Positions 1-13,310 of a stretch of DNA of 64,000 nucleotides are shown here, piece by piece; the stretch's first letter is position 1, and each line of letters opens with the position of its first letter. Origin of the DNA: Muraenolepis orangiensis (Eukaryota; Chordata; Actinopteri; Gadiformes; Muraenolepididae). Below the pieces are notes generated by a model that was not told the DNA's origin, searched no databases, and saw only the letters and a program-made list of their open reading frames with translations. The stretch spans positions 14,458,192 to 14,522,191 of the forward strand of contig CM051015.1 of assembly GCA_027704905.1 (NCBI GenBank), given 5' to 3'. Both the position numbers and the translations under genes were made by a program.

Positions 1-271
1 TCTGATTACGTGTCTGGTACCCGTCGCCTGCCTACTACCCGTTCGATACTACGCACCTCGACCTCCCTGTACGCAGACTCCTCCCCCGTCCCGGACTACT
101 CGCCGGTCTACTACCTGCCGGTACTCCGCGGATCGACCTCCCGGTACCCTGACCCCTGGACTGTCCCCGTTTACCCTTGTGTTTTGTGTGTGCTTTGAAT
201 AAAGCTTTTCGTATCGCTCCACTGTGTCGTTGTCTGCGTTCGGGGTCCAACCCACACCCCTCATCGTGACA
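1..271 (+). mobile_element. Gypsy-like LTR, 3' part
   Basis: It ends in CATCGTGACA and carries AATAAA at 198-203. The last 200 bases match the reverse complement of the LTR at 25544-26125. The left part lies outside the window, so solo LTR and full element cannot be told apart. Confidence 0.75.
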
Positions 272-399
272 CCACTGTTCCAATATTGAATGTATAACAA
301 TATTGGGTTAAAATGGCAATATAGACGAACACTTCTTTGTTGTCGTTAATGAAGACCTGACGTCGAAGGAAGTGTACACGCAAATGAACACTGAACAAC

Positions 400-620
400 T
401 GAACACGCATATTATGACATATTAAGACATATTAAAACATATTCGAACATATTAGGATATATTAGGACATATTAGGACATATTAGAACATATTAGGACAT
501 ACTAGGACATACTAGACTTAGGACATATTAGAACAAATTAAGACATATTATATTCAAATGTATTGTCATTATACAGCACAAGTACAGTACAGCAAAAATA
601 ATTAAGATATATTAGAACAT
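400..620. repeat. AT-rich array of acatattagga-like units
   Basis: There are about 15 degenerate units of roughly 11 bp. They are interrupted at 550-600 by a short LINE-tail-like piece (attcaaatgtattgtcatta). Confidence 0.7.
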
Positions 621-889
621 ATGAGGACATATTTGGTCAGACATATTTTCATGCCCTGTCTTTCCCAAAAAGCTAAACAAAGAAAGCTGTTTAAGCAGAG
701 GTCATGCGTGAGTACCGCTCTCCCCTGGATGTGATTATGGAGAAGTGAGGATTTATGTGCTGCCTTCCATCCTGCATTTAGCGCATTTATTTTTTGCTGA
801 AATAAGGAATAGCTTGTGAGAGGGGCTTTTGTGTTAAGAGCGAGAGACCTTAACACACAACATCAATTGCAAGTGAGTTTGAAGGATCA

Positions 890-1225
890 GAGGACTCGAC
901 CTGGCTCCTCATTCCTAACTCCTAGTCCTGGCTCCTCATTGCTTACTCCTACCTACCTACCTTCTGGTCCTGGTGCCTCATTCCTAACTCCTACCTACGC
1001 ACTTCCTAGTCCTGGCTCCTCATTCCTTAATCCTACCTACCTACCTCCTAGTCCTGGCTCCTCATTCCTAACTCCCACCTACCTACCTACCTCCTAGTCC
1101 TGGCTCCTCATTCCTAACTCCTACCTACCTACCTCCTAGTCCTGGCTCCTCATTCCTTACTCCTACCTACCTACTTCTTAGTCCTGACTCCTCATTCCTA
1201 ACTGCTACCTACCTACCTCTTAGTC
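890..1225. repeat. 42-bp minisatellite, about 7 copies
   Basis: The unit is built from cctagtcctggctcctcatt plus cctaactcctacctacctac, with small indels. Confidence 0.85.
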
Positions 1226-1237
1226 CTTGCTAAACAT

Positions 1238-2530
1238 TTAGATTAGATACAAATGTATTGTCAGTGTACAGCACAAGTACAGTACAGCGAAAATCCGAGT
1301 TTGCATGTTGGGCAGCAGAGGGGGGGGCTGCCATTGTGGTACAGAGTTCAGAGAGATGACAGCTGAGGAGAAGAAGCTGTTCCTAAGCCTACTTGACTTG
1401 GAACAAAGGTTTCTATAGGTTTCTTCCGGAGGGGAAGAGGGCAAACAGTCCAAGGTTGGGGTGAGAGGTGTCTTTATGTCGTTATGTCATCTGCAAACTT
1501 GATGATGGTGTTTGTACCATGTACAGGAGTGCAGTCGTGGGTTAAGAGGGAGTAGAGGAGAGGGCTCAGCACACAGCCCTGGGGGACGCTGGTGTTCAGG
1601 GTGAGGGTGGAGGAGGTGAGACTGTCTAACCTGACTGGGGTCTGTTGGTTAGGAAGTCCAATAACCAGTTACAAACAGAGGGGTTAATGTCAAAATTCTT
1701 GGTTTCCATAAGGTCACCAAGTTTGCGAATGAGTTTGGAGGGGATGATGGTGTTCAATGCTGAGCTGAAGTCTATGAACAGCATTCTCACCTGGGTGTTG
1801 CTCTCATCAAGGTGGGAGAGAGCAGAGTGAAGGGCTGAAGAGATGACGTCCTCCATTGTCCTCCAGGCAAATGTGTGTTTATCCAGTGAGGGTGAGAGGC
1901 CAGATTTGAGGTGAGCCAAGACCAACGTCTTGAAGCACTTCATGATTATGGGGGTGAGTGCAACGGGGCGGAAGTCGTTGAGGCTCGCTACAGAGGAGTG
2001 TTTTGGCACTGGCACAATGGAGGTGGTTTTAAAGCACGCTGGGACAACTGCCTGAGCTAGTGACATGTTGAAAATGTCAGTAAGGACCTCGGTCAGCTGC
2101 TCAGCGCAGTTCCTGATCACACGACCGGGGATGCCATCAGGACCAGCTGCCTAATGCACATTTGTTCTGCTCAGTGCCGCACACACGTCTGTGGGTGATA
2201 GGGTGAGGGGTTGGTGGTCAGTGTGGAGAGTAGCCCTGGTGGGCCGTTCGTGGTTGACCCGGTCGAAGCGGGCAAAAAAATGATTGAGCTTGTCAGAGAG
2301 GGATGAGTCGTCCTGGCTGAACAGTAGGCCTGTTTATTGCCTGGCCTAAAAGCAGTGTCACGTGCCTTTAGGAGTAGGCGGACCTCTCTGTTCATCCACA
2401 GCGTCTGATCTGTTTGAGAGTGGTGACAGTGCAGTGCATTCCGGTGATGAGCAGTTTGTACCATCCTATTTGGTACCTGCTTGGTGAAGACCATGGTGTT
2501 GATGGGTGCTGGCTTCACACCCTAACAGAA
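1238..2530 (-). mobile_element. L2/CR1-type LINE, 5'-truncated
   Basis: On the minus strand, 2518-2171 encodes the linker before reverse transcriptase (LWMNREVRLLLKARDTAF). 2120-1626 encodes reverse transcriptase with LNDFRPVALTPIIMKCF and a core LFIDFSSALNTI. The 3' end at about 1238 has the family tail (acaatacatttgtatctaatct). A stop between the two open stretches and the loss of the palm-end and 3' part show it is dead. Confidence 0.85.
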
Positions 2531-4300
2531 ACAATCTTTACTGTGGATGGAGTCACTTTAAATCAACACAGAGACATATAAAACAACTTTAACCTAATTT
2601 AAATTACCATTGTTCGTGGCTTGTGCCATTGCTGTTCAGATTATGTGCAGCTATGCACAGGGGGCACAACTGGCATGGTTAGCTGAGAATAATGTGCTGT
2701 TCAGAACAGCAATGCCAGTATGTGATCGCACAAAACAGTGCCTGCCACACAGGAGCATTGGCTGTGCGTCAACACCACTGGCGATGAATCGCCAAGCGTA
2801 ATCTAAGAAGAAAGAAATATAACCTCTGCTTCATGGAAAAGATCAAGTAGGTTATTATGAGTAGAACAGTTATTGTTATTGTGACTGAACCATGCTCTTA
2901 GAAGATGCCTACCCTTCTGAAGGCCTAGCTTTACATTCTCTCCCTACAAACAAACTTATAACCTTGAAAACGATTATGCCTTAGATGGTGTATATTAGCA
3001 GTGTTAACTTATGTAAATATGTTTCTGATCACCCCAACAGGTTTCCACCTTATCCTTATTAACTTGATCTAATTATCTGACCAATGTGCAGGGACACAGG
3101 CAAAACATTCAAGTTGGTGAGTCTTTAGGAATAAACTTAGCTATAATGCTCCACTGAACTGAGCACCACTGAATGAGGTGTGGTGTCTCACTCTTCCTCA
3201 TTGTCCTGTAGCACAAGGCTCTCACGCCGACCTGCCTTGACAGCCTGTCTTTATTGGACACTGAATAAAATAACAGATAAGTGTTGTTAGCGTTACATCT
3301 AGCTAGCTAGTTAGTCAGTCAGTCAGTTGCAGTGTCTTACCTTCATAGTTGTGTATGTATGACACCGCATACAATTTAAAACCTTTATCCAACTTGCTTG
3401 TTGGGGCTTTGGTCGTCCTACAAATCCGCTGAACATCGGCGATGTTCAACTTTGGGAGCACTTGTAAACACTGGGTGAAGAATGTCGGCATTGTTTAACC
3501 GGAAACAATCAACCAGTATTAAGTCATATTAAGTAGAATGCAGAAGTGTTTGTGCAAGTAGCCCATTACCGCCTAACGTGCTCCAAAGCCCCCTCCTAAT
3601 TGCTATTGAACTTTATTGACGGAGGAAATTAGCCTTTTTGCTGTTTGTTTAAAATCATGAATGCTGTGCTGGACATAGAAAGGTAGCGATTAGCGCGGTC
3701 TCAACTGTGGTCTTCAGCAGAACTTTCTTCAGGGTGGTCCACTTCAGGAGAGGTTCTCGCCCTCCTAAAGTGTGTTTGTTGGGAGGCAGAAGACCATGAG
3801 GTCCTGGTCATCTCCGTGGTCCACTATCGGTGTTCCCTTCCTGATGACCTGCAGGGGGAGAAGGGGGTCCAGGAAGGTCCTCTAGGGTTAACTTTAGGAC
3901 AATTCAGTCCCGATGTTGTGTCAATATCATATGGTGTTTTGGTCATTACTGAATTATAGCTCTCTGATTGGGATGTCTACATTCTGCTAGTTGTTTCCCC
4001 CCGCTTATTACAATAACATAATGATGACTGCAAAGTAAGTAGTGTGACAGTAATGAACACAAACAGAAAGCCATGAAGCCTCAATGGGTCAGAACGACAG
4101 CGTCGTTGAAAAAAGGAGAGATCAGAACCCTGCCTTGGGGTGTTGGTGAACGGATGGTGGAGATATTACATTCACATCACATTTGCTTCACATTTTCCTG
4201 TTTATTCTTTCAGATAAAATCCTCTGTTCCTCCTCTCCTTCTTTCCTGAGGCCTCTCACTTACCTTAGCACTGCACTCTCCTGAGATATGTTGTAATTGT
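2531..4300. other. Non-coding, nothing recognised
   Basis: No conserved exon, RNA gene or repeat was recognised apart from short low-complexity words. Confidence 0.5.
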
Positions 4301-4308
4301 GTCTGCTG

Positions 4309-4447
4309 TGTGCGTGTGTGTGTTGCTTGTGTGTGTGTACGTGTATGTGTGTGTGTGTGTGTGCGTGCGCGTGTGTGTGTGCGTGTGCATGTGCATGTGC
4401 ATGTGTCTGTGTGTGTGTGTGTGTGTATGCGTGTGTGTGTGTGTGTG

Positions 4448-4483
<36 letters not shown>

Positions 4484-4514
4484 CGTGCGTGTGTGAGTGT
4501 GTATGTGTGTGTGT

Positions 4515-4604
<90 letters not shown>

Positions 4605-4605
4605 T
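4309..4605. repeat. GT microsatellite with variant units
   Basis: This is (GT)n with interspersed gcgt, gcat and tatg variants, followed by a pure run. It produces spurious open frames of Cys/Val and Thr/His. Confidence 0.97.
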
Positions 4606-4714
4606 TGAACAACCTGGTCATTCTTCAATGTGTGGTTAGATCTTCTGAGCTCCTCACCTACTCATACATAGACTCATTCAGTCCAGTGGAACCTTTGCAT
4701 GTCCTTTTGTGGAA

Positions 4715-4860
4715 GGTAGAGAGAGAGAGACAGAGAGAAATGAGCTGAGACTGGCTGGTGGAAACCTTCCACCTGAACACAGGGGGAGACAGGTGGAGAG
4801 AGAAAGACAAAGAGAAACGAGGTGAGACTGGCTGGTGGAAACCTTCCACCGGAACACAGG
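4715..4860. repeat. Tandem duplication of about 86 bp
   Basis: The words gagactggctggtggaaacc and ttccacc, gaacacaggg occur twice, flanked by gagaga-rich stretches. Confidence 0.7.
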
Positions 4861-5184
4861 GGAGGACAAACTAGTGACCTTGAGACTTCATGGTGCCTCT
4901 CCTGCTCCATCCTTATCTGGAGTTTAGACCCCAGGCACAAACAACAGATAACATATCGCATTCCTTTAAAAATTGTTATTTTCTATCTCCAACCATCTGC
5001 CCAATACAAATAAATACAAGTATTATTCTAACTTTTAACAAACAGCAAAGAGGAGTAGTTCTGCTGAATTCACCAATTTTACAACCCCCCCAAAAAATCC
5101 CCTTCCTCTCTGAATGCATAAAATAAAAACGACAATAAGATAAGAAAAAGTACCGTTCTAAGCAACCTCAAAAGAGCAGAAACC

Positions 5185-5406
5185 AGACTTGAAGGAACAG
5201 TCATACCAGACTAAAAGGAACAGTCATACCAGCCTTAAAGGAACAGTCATACAAGACTTTAAGGAACACCCATACCAGACATAAATGAACAGTCATACCA
5301 AACTTAAAGGAACAGTCATACCAGACTTAAAGGAACATCCATACCAGACTTAAAGAAACAGTCATACCAGACTTAAAGGAAAACCCATTCCAGACTTAAA
5401 GGAATA
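5185..5406. repeat. 23-bp minisatellite, about 9-10 copies
   Basis: The unit is ggaacagtcataccagactt plus aaa, moderately degenerate. Confidence 0.85.
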
Positions 5407-5719
5407 ATTTGAGAGTTTTCAACCAGCGTTTTAATGCACTACAATGTTGGTAGTATATGCAAATGAACAATCATCAATTGTCCTCCATTTTTCCAGCATT
5501 TTGTTTTGCAAATGTGTTTGGCTCTAGGACTGTTGTTCTGTGGTCATGTAGCGGCAATTCAAATATATGTTGCCTTTCTACTCCAAACAACAGACAACCC
5601 AGTTTTAGGAAAAGTCCTACTTTCCAGCAGAAAAACATGAAATGAACAGAACTGTAATGTGAATTCCTGGTGCGTTAAGGCAGGTAGGAATATAATGTAA
5701 CCACCACTACCACTACCTC

Positions 5720-7265
5720 ACCCCTCCCCCATCAACACAACAGAGACTCTTCCTGCCCCCACACACGGCACACAGACCTTCACAGCTGAGCAGGTGAGGA
5801 AAGTGCTGTGCAGGCTCCACCCAGGCAAGGCTGCAGGTCCTGACGGCGTCAGCCCGAGGGTCCTCAAAACCTTTGCTGCCCAGCTGAGCGGAGTCCTGTA
5901 GTACATCTTCAACCTGAGCATGAGACTGGAGAGGGTCCCTGTGCTGTGGAAGACATCCTGCCTGGTGCCGGTTCCGAAGAAGGCACGTCCCAGCACCTCT
6001 AAGACTACAGACCGGTGGCGCTGATGTCCTTTGAGAGGCTGGTCCTGTCGCTTCTTTGGCCCCTGGTCAGATCATCGCTGGACCCTCTTCAGTTTGCCTA
6101 CCAGCCGAAACTGGGAGTGGAGGACGCCATCATCTTCCTGCTTCATCGTGCCTACGCCCACTTGGACAGACCCGGGAGCACTGTGAGAATCATGTTTTTT
6201 GACTTCTCCAGTGCGTTCAACACCATCCGGCCTGCCCTGCTGGGGAGTAAGCTGACGGCGATGAAGGTGGACTCTTCCCTGGTTTCCTGGATTATAGACT
6301 GTTTGACGGGTCGTCCACAGTTTGTCAGACTGCAGGACTGTGTGTCTGACACTGTGGTCAGCAGCACTGGTGCTCCACAGGGAACGGTTCTTTCCCCATT
6401 CCTGTTCACCCTATACACCTCAGACTTCCAGTTCAACTCTGAGTCCTGTCACCTGCAGAAGTTCACGGACAACAGTTGTTGGTTGTGTCAGCGAGTGGAA
6501 CGATGAGGAGTACAGGGGCGTCGTGGGCTCCTTCGTTGAGTGGTGTGAGCTGAACCATATGCAGCTCAACACAGACAAGACGAAGGAGATGGTGGTGGAC
6601 TTCCGCAGGAGGAAATCTACCCCCACACCCATTTCCATCAAGGGTGTGTCCACAGAAGTTGTTCAGGAATATAAATACCTGGGAGTTCACCTGGACAACA
6701 AACTGGTCTGGGCCAAGAACTCTGAGGCTGTGTACAAGAAGGGCCAGAGCCGTCTCTACTTCCTGCGGAGGCTACAGTCCTTCAACGTTTGTAACACAAT
6801 GCTGAAGATGTTCTACCAGTCGGTGGTAGCCAGTGCCATCTTCTCCGGTGTTGTGTGCTGGGGAAGCAGGTTGAGGTCAGCAGACGCCAACAAGATCATC
6901 AGGAAGGCTGGCGCTGTCCTGGGGTCCAGCTGGACTCCTTGTTGGTGGTGTCTGAGAGGAGGATGCTGCGCAAGCTGCGTAGTATCCTTGACAACAACTC
7001 TCACCCTCTCCATCAGGTGCTGACCTCATACAGAAGCACCTTCAGCAACAGACTCATTCCACCCAGGTTTACTACAGAACGCCACAGGAAGTCCTTTCTT
7101 CCTGTGGCCATCAGACTCTATAATTCATCTACCTCGGGTCGTGAGAGGGACAGTGGAGACTCAGTGACCTGAGGTCAACGCACTGTTATTATTATTTTTT
7201 GGTCAACGCACTGTAAATCCTCTCACTGTAATTTTGCACTGTAAATTCAAATTCACTTTTCACTT
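5720..7265 (+). mobile_element. L2/CR1-type LINE reverse transcriptase, degenerate
   Basis: Frames carry DYRPVALMSFERLVL (split by an in-frame stop), SLDPLQFAYQPKLGVEDAI, IMFFDFSSAFNTI, TGAPQGTVLSPFLFTLYTSDF, YKYLGVHLDNKLVWAKN, RLYFLRRLQSFNV and ERHRKSFLPVAIRLYNSS. Several frameshifts and stops interrupt it. The catalytic box reads FTDN where relatives have F(A/S)DD. The 3' UTR (cactgtaaatcc, cacttttcacttttcacatg) ends near 7265 and matches the minus-strand copy at 61730-62190. Confidence 0.9.
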
Positions 7266-7296
7266 TTCACATGTCACTTTTTCAGTATTCATCTGA

Positions 7297-7513
7297 GTTC
7301 TTCTGTATTGATTTCTCTGTATCCATCACAGAGGTGCATTACCAGGTGCGGAGGTGTGACATGATCTCTCCCTCAGATAGAATGGTTCTCTCTTCTATGC
7401 TAATGTTGGTGCCGATGGAGTTCTTACCAAGCCTTCCTGTTCACATAGAAAATGTTGGCAGTGGGAATCGTTTTGATGGAAATGCAAATGGTACGGTCAC
7501 ACGGTGTGTGTGT

Positions 7514-7554
<41 letters not shown>

Positions 7555-7590
7555 ACAGCACCGTTAGCATGCATTAGCACTTGGGATCTG
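7297..7590. repeat. Left copy of a direct duplication
   Basis: From gttcttctgtattgatttct to gttagcatgcattagcactt it is nearly identical to 8977-9342. Both copies contain a GT microsatellite before the gttagcatgc end. The two are 1.68 kb apart and bracket the purine array. Confidence 0.9.
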
Positions 7591-7966
7591 AGTGCTACAG
7601 ACATCCTTCACGATACGGAAGGCTAATGAACCGCTAGCTTCTGCGATGCAACAAGGTTTTCTGGTTACATCCATAAGAACGGCTGTGCTCTCCTCCATTA
7701 AGCTCCTCCTCACGATGTCCCCGCCATGTTGTTCTCTGTCCATCTCACTGAAGGATCTATTTTTGCACATCCTGATGTTTCCATTATCGCTTCCCTGAGT
7801 GGCGACAGACTGTGATTAAAAAAAGAGCGCGAGGGCATTCTCTTTGTGTGTGTGTGTCTCTTTACCCTCGGTTCACTGTCTGCAGTTGGTGAAAAAGAAG
7901 AGAAAATGGACCATCCACGTCTCTTACTCTGTAGCCGGATATCCTCACACCGCCATTCACATTACA

Positions 7967-8820
7967 AGGGAGGGTGAGGGAGGAGGAGGGAGGGAGGGTG
8001 AGGGATGGCGAGGGAGGGAGGGTGAAGGAGGGCGAGGGAGGGTGAGAGAGGGCGAGGGAGGGCAAGGGAGAGAGGGTGAGGGACGACAAGGGAGGGCGAG
8101 GGAGGGCGAGGGAGGGTGAGGGAGGGTGAGGGAGGGAAAGGGAGGGCGAGGGAGGGTGAGGGATGGCGAGGGAGGGGGAGGGAGGGCAAGGGAGGGAGGG
8201 TAAGGGCGATGGAGTGAAGGTGAGGGAGGGTGAGGGAGGGCGAGGGAGGGAGGGTGAGGGAGGGCGAGGGAGAGCGGGGGAGGGAAAGGGAGTGTGGGAA
8301 AGGAATGGTGAGGGAGGGCATGGGAGGGCGAGGCAGGGAGGGTGAGGGAGGGAGGGAGGGCGAGGGAGGGAGGGCGAGGGAGGGCGAGGGAGGGAGGGCG
8401 AGGGAGGGAGGGTGAGGGAGGGCGAGGGAGGGCGAGGGAAGGTGAGGGAAGAAGGGTGAGGGAGTGCGAGGGAGGGTGCAGGAGGGAGATTGAGAGAGGG
8501 CGAGGGAGGGGGAGGGAGAGTGAGAGAGGGCGAGGGAGTGAGTGTGAGGGAGGGAAAAGGAAAGGGAGGGAGGGTGAGGGAGGCCGAGGGAGGACGAGGG
8601 AGGGAGAGGTAGGGCAAGGGAGGGCGAGGGAGATCAAGGGAGGGAGGGAGGGTGAGGGAGGGAAAGTGAGGGAGGGCGAGGCAGGGCAAGGAAGGGAGGA
8701 CGAGGGAGGGCAAGGGACGACGAGGGAGGATATGGAGGGCGAGGGAGGGCGAGGGAGGGCGAGGGAGGCTGAGGAAGGGTGTGGTAGGGCGAGGGAGAGA
8801 GCGAGGAAGGCAGTGCAGAG
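7967..8820. repeat. G-rich purine minisatellite (gagggagggcgagggagggt)
   Basis: About 850 bp are almost free of pyrimidines except single C or T in gcgag and gtgag units. Strand asymmetry is extreme, and GGG runs recur every 4-10 bases. The long open frames over it are artefacts of the repeat. Confidence 0.95.
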
Positions 8821-8821
8821 T

Positions 8822-8939
<118 letters not shown>

Positions 8940-8976
8940 GGGGGGGGGAAGAGGATCAATGTCAGATCAAATGGAC

Positions 8977-9342
<366 letters not shown>

Positions 9343-9518
9343 AGTGAGGGGGGCCATGTTCTGTTCAGCTGATCAGTGCAGTCCAGAGGACCTTGCTACT
9401 GCTAAAGGGTGTCGGTGGACAACCTGTCCACACTGGACTACTAACCAGGCTGCGCTATTGTCAAAAAGTAAGTGAGGATGAGATGATGATGTATGGGAGC
9501 AGGGCAAGCAATAAGGAC

Positions 9519-9632
9519 TATTCCCTGAGAGGCCTGACTGGACCAGGTGGAGGCAGGCCGTCCAGACTCTGCTGACACAGTGGAGTCCGATGAGGACTGT
9601 CCCTGAGAGGCCTGACTGGACCAAGTGGAGGA
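9519..9632. repeat. Short direct duplication
   Basis: The word ctgagaggcctgactggacc plus (a/c)(a/g)gtggagg occurs at about 9525 and again at about 9604. Confidence 0.7.
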
Positions 9633-9757
9633 ATGTGAATGTCTGAATGTCACCTCTATTTCTGAACTTCAGAAAAACATCATTACGTTTGTAAGGTTGG
9701 AAGGTTACATATATATTATGCGATTATGATATGCTTGAGAGCTATTTCAAGAAATAG

Positions 9758-9761
<4 letters not shown>

Positions 9762-9813
<52 letters not shown>
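9762..9813. repeat. CT microsatellite
   Basis: This is (CT)n with one missing base. Confidence 0.97.
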
Positions 9814-9814
<1 letters not shown>

Positions 9815-10799
9815 TGCTGTGCATCAGTGTGTGTGGGAGCACAACGCTAGCTAGATACCTTGTCATAGATGTGAATATTAAGCATGTCTGCCAAGCATGG
9901 GACACCTGGAACAAAGCCAATGGTTTCACTTTGTTTATTAAAGTATTGATTATAAGGATAGGCCTGAGATATTTAACCAGCACTCAATTTCAATTGAATG
10001 AATGTTTTCTACCCATTGGCCAAAGGGAACACATTTTAAAGAAATCAACCATGCTGTTTCAGATACAGGTGTAAGAACAGTTTCCTTTTTTATGAATTGT
10101 ATATATATACAGTATATATATATATATGTGATATGTGATGATGAAGGTTATGATCAATAATCCTTATAAGTAGTTATAGTAATAGTGCATGAATCTTGAT
10201 GATTTATTGATGTCTTTGGATGGATGGATGGAATGGATACATTCCTCTGTCATGTTATGGTTCTTTGTCTTTTTTAGATCTTGTCCAAGTATCAATGAAT
10301 GTTTAAAGGCATTTGCTTTAGAGGTGAATGGAATGAAGTTTGAGCATATATTTGCCATATGAATTAGGTTAATAAGCATGGTGTATTTAAACACGACCAT
10401 GTGATCATGGTGTGTTTAAACACCATTTACATACTGAATCGCATTAGCTGATCCTCCCCAATCAACATGAATCAATTCAATGTTGTATATGGTTTCCATG
10501 GTGATCATTGATATATATTTGTGGGGTCATCTCAATGTTTTGCCTTGCTGGAGACTGCAGGGTTGAAAGTGTGTCTGGAACGGTAGGGCCAGCCATTAGT
10601 CAGAGCTGGAAAACATATTTATGATTTATATCTTCATTTGACAAAAAAGTCCTGCAAAATGTGTTATTAATAGGGTGTGAATCACAAGCGTGCATCATTT
10701 ATTCAAATTCTGCACCACAAGTTCTGTTATTTGTCTTCAAACCAAGATGACTGTAGAGAAAACAGCCTGCTTGGTGTGATGATTCAATAGCATTACCAA
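9814..10799. other. Non-coding AT-rich sequence
   Basis: It contains only a short TA repeat (10098-10128) and a tggatgga word repeat. Nothing else was recognised. Confidence 0.5.
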
Positions 10800-11187
10800 G
10801 CTGCTCTCCTGTATTACTCCTGCAGTATAATCCAGACCTCCTCTGTATTACTCCTGCAGTATAATCCAGACCTCCTCTGTATTACTCCTGCAGTATAATC
10901 CAGACCTCCTCTGTATTACTCCTGCAGTATAATCCAGACCTCCTCTGTATTACTCCTGCAGTATAATCCAGACCTCCTCTGTATTACTCCTGCAGTATAA
11001 TCCAGACCTCCCCTGTATTTCTCCTGCAGTATAATCCAGACCTCCCCTGTATTACTCCTGCAGTATAATCCAGACCTCCCCTGTATTACTCCTGCAGTAT
11101 AATCCAGACATCCCCTGTATTACTCCTGCAGTATAATCCAGACCTCCCCTGTATTACTCCTGCAGTATAATCCAGACCTCCCCTGTG
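10800..11187. repeat. 34-bp minisatellite with acceptor-like units, about 12 copies
   Basis: Each unit contains ctgtattactcctgcag followed by tataatccagacctcc. The pyrimidine-rich run plus CTGCAG looks like a 3' splice site. Confidence 0.9.
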
Positions 11188-11351
11188 ATACGTGGAGGGA
11201 CAGACAGATGGTGGGTGGCTCTGTATTTGTAGATGTTGACTCATTGAAAGGATGTAAGGACAGACTGGTAGTAGGATAGATGGATGCTTTTTTGGATCTA
11301 CTCCACTGACTCCACAAGCTCCCAGGACATAGACACCACCAAGCCCAGTTC

Positions 11352-11938
11352 TGTCACAGTTTTGCATTCCTGTCTCCACATCACTCTCCCGAATAGCCAC
11401 GCCCCCTAATCACGTTCCACATTCCTGTCTTCTCACTCCCACTACACACTACCGGATAGCCACGTCCTCTAATCACGTTCCACAGTCCTGTCTCCTCGCT
11501 CCCACTACACACTACCGGATAGACACGCCCCCTTGTTAATTCTCACCCGCAGCTGCAGCACATCACAATTGACGTTGCTATTTAAGCGTACCCTCGGACC
11601 CTCACACGGGGCTGGATTATCACACACACACACTCTGATTCTCGGAAGCCTCACGCCTGTATCAAGTCACGTATTGTATCCTGGTTTTTGATTCACCGTG
11701 TTTGACCATTGCCTGGATAACAACCTTGTTTTTGCCTCTGCGTTTTTGTACCTTTGCCTCAACCCTCGACAACCTGTTACCGACCTCTGCTGGTCTTGAC
11801 CACGTTTTTGGATTTTGCCCTGTCTGTACCTTTGCCTTTTGCTCGCCTTAATCGGTGTGTGCGCCGATCATTAAACACCTGTTCTACCTGGCTTCTGTTC
11901 ACTCTGCTTTTGGGTCCCACCTACACCCAGCCCTGACA
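11352..11938 (+). mobile_element. Solo LTR with 5-bp target-site duplication
   Basis: It starts TGTCACAG, ends CCCTGACA and is 587 bp long. It is flanked on both sides by AGTTC (11347-11351 and 11939-11943). Inside are a TATA-like tatttaagcg and ATTAAA near the 3' end. A subterminal Pro-rich frame is not a gene. There is no internal element sequence, so it is a recombination product of a Gypsy- or ERV-type element. Confidence 0.88.
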
Positions 11939-11943
11939 AGTTC

Positions 11944-12720
11944 CAGTGCTACAGTACTTAACCAGTACCTCACACACCCCCAGGAGCTCCCAGTACTTGG
12001 ACACACCTGGCACTAGACAAAAGCAGTTGATCCCCATAATCACCTGTAGGTCCCAGCACGATCACAAGAAAATAGGTTTTTTTTAAAGCTCGACAGACTC
12101 GACAAATGTTGTTTGTGTCTCCAGTTTTAATGGCAGAATACACTTGGGGATGAGTGTTTGCATGGAGCTCCTGAGTTCCTCTACCTGAATCCATGTTTGA
12201 GTGTAGTACCTAACCCCTACATGCTGGTCCGCAGTATTATTATATTCACTGTAGATAGGTTTGTATTGTTTATTGTTTTATTGTCATACCGGCATATACT
12301 ATTAAGCAAAAAAATGTACTCCTCTGTTCTCAATGTAACTGTGAGTATGTTTGAACAGATACTCACTGATTGATAGCAACGGAATTGTACTTTTTTATTA
12401 TTTGATACCATTTATTTTTTAAGTACTTATGTGTTCCTTTCTTTTTTGTTTATCATATGATTAAATGAGGTGAGTAACTTCAAGGCAGAAAAACCTGAGA
12501 TTATTAAAGTGCTTGTTTATTACCAATGGGAAGAGCTTCTAATAAGATAGCAGCTTGTTGCGTAACCGTGGTGCTGACAACGTGCATGTTAGGATGTCCG
12601 TGGGGGGATCTTTCAAGACGTCCTTGTGTGTCTCCACGAGGATGTCTCTGGTGCTTAGAAACCCTCCTCGTCTCCTCTAGACCCAGCGGACCAACATCTA
12701 CCAAGACTCCATCATGGACC
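11944..12720. other. Non-coding, nothing recognised
   Basis: No exon or known repeat family was seen. Confidence 0.5.
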
Positions 12721-12975
12721 AGAGAGAGAGGGGGAGGGATAGAGAAGGGCAGTGAGGTATATATAAGAAAATAGGGGGGGAGAGAGATAGATGGGGGGAG
12801 CCAGATAGGGAGAGAGAAAGAGAGATAGGGAGATATGGGAGCGAGAGACATAAGCAGAGAGAGACGGAGAGTAAGACAGATAAAGCACAGAGGGGGAGGG
12901 CCAGAGAGAGATGGGGGAGGGATGAGGAGAGACGGCGCGAGGGACACAAGGAGAGAGAGAGGGCGAGTGAGAGAT
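12720..12975. repeat. Purine-rich gagaga/gggga tract
   Basis: This is imperfect low-complexity sequence. Its open frames are strings of Ser, Leu and Pro and are not coding. Confidence 0.8.
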
Positions 12976-13310
12976 TAACAATAGAGGATTAGAAGTGAGT
13001 TAAGAGAGATCATTTCTATAGTCGAATTTCTATAAAGAGGAGGTTCACACTAAAGCACTCATTTTTAAGCCATCAATCCTGGAAATGGCTCTAAGCCTTG
13101 CCAAGGACTCTTCCTCAAAAAACATGAACCTTAAGGACTGAATCATCTTTTGTGAAAGCACCACACCCCCTGGCGTTTTGCTTTGCCTGTATAGGTTCAT
13201 GGGCATGGTTAGAAATATTGTCATACCTCGTATGAATGTGGCTCGCTGAAGACTTTTCAGAAAATAAAAATATTTAAATACCCGTACTAAGTGCCGGATG
13301 ATAACCAGAT

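Noticed and set aside
4260..4640. Open frames of repeated Thr-His or Cys-Val over CA/GT repeats (also at 13790, 15214, 16306, 20100, 31105, 59110, 60000)
   Set aside because: They are translations of dinucleotide repeats and have no start context, homology or composition of real proteins.
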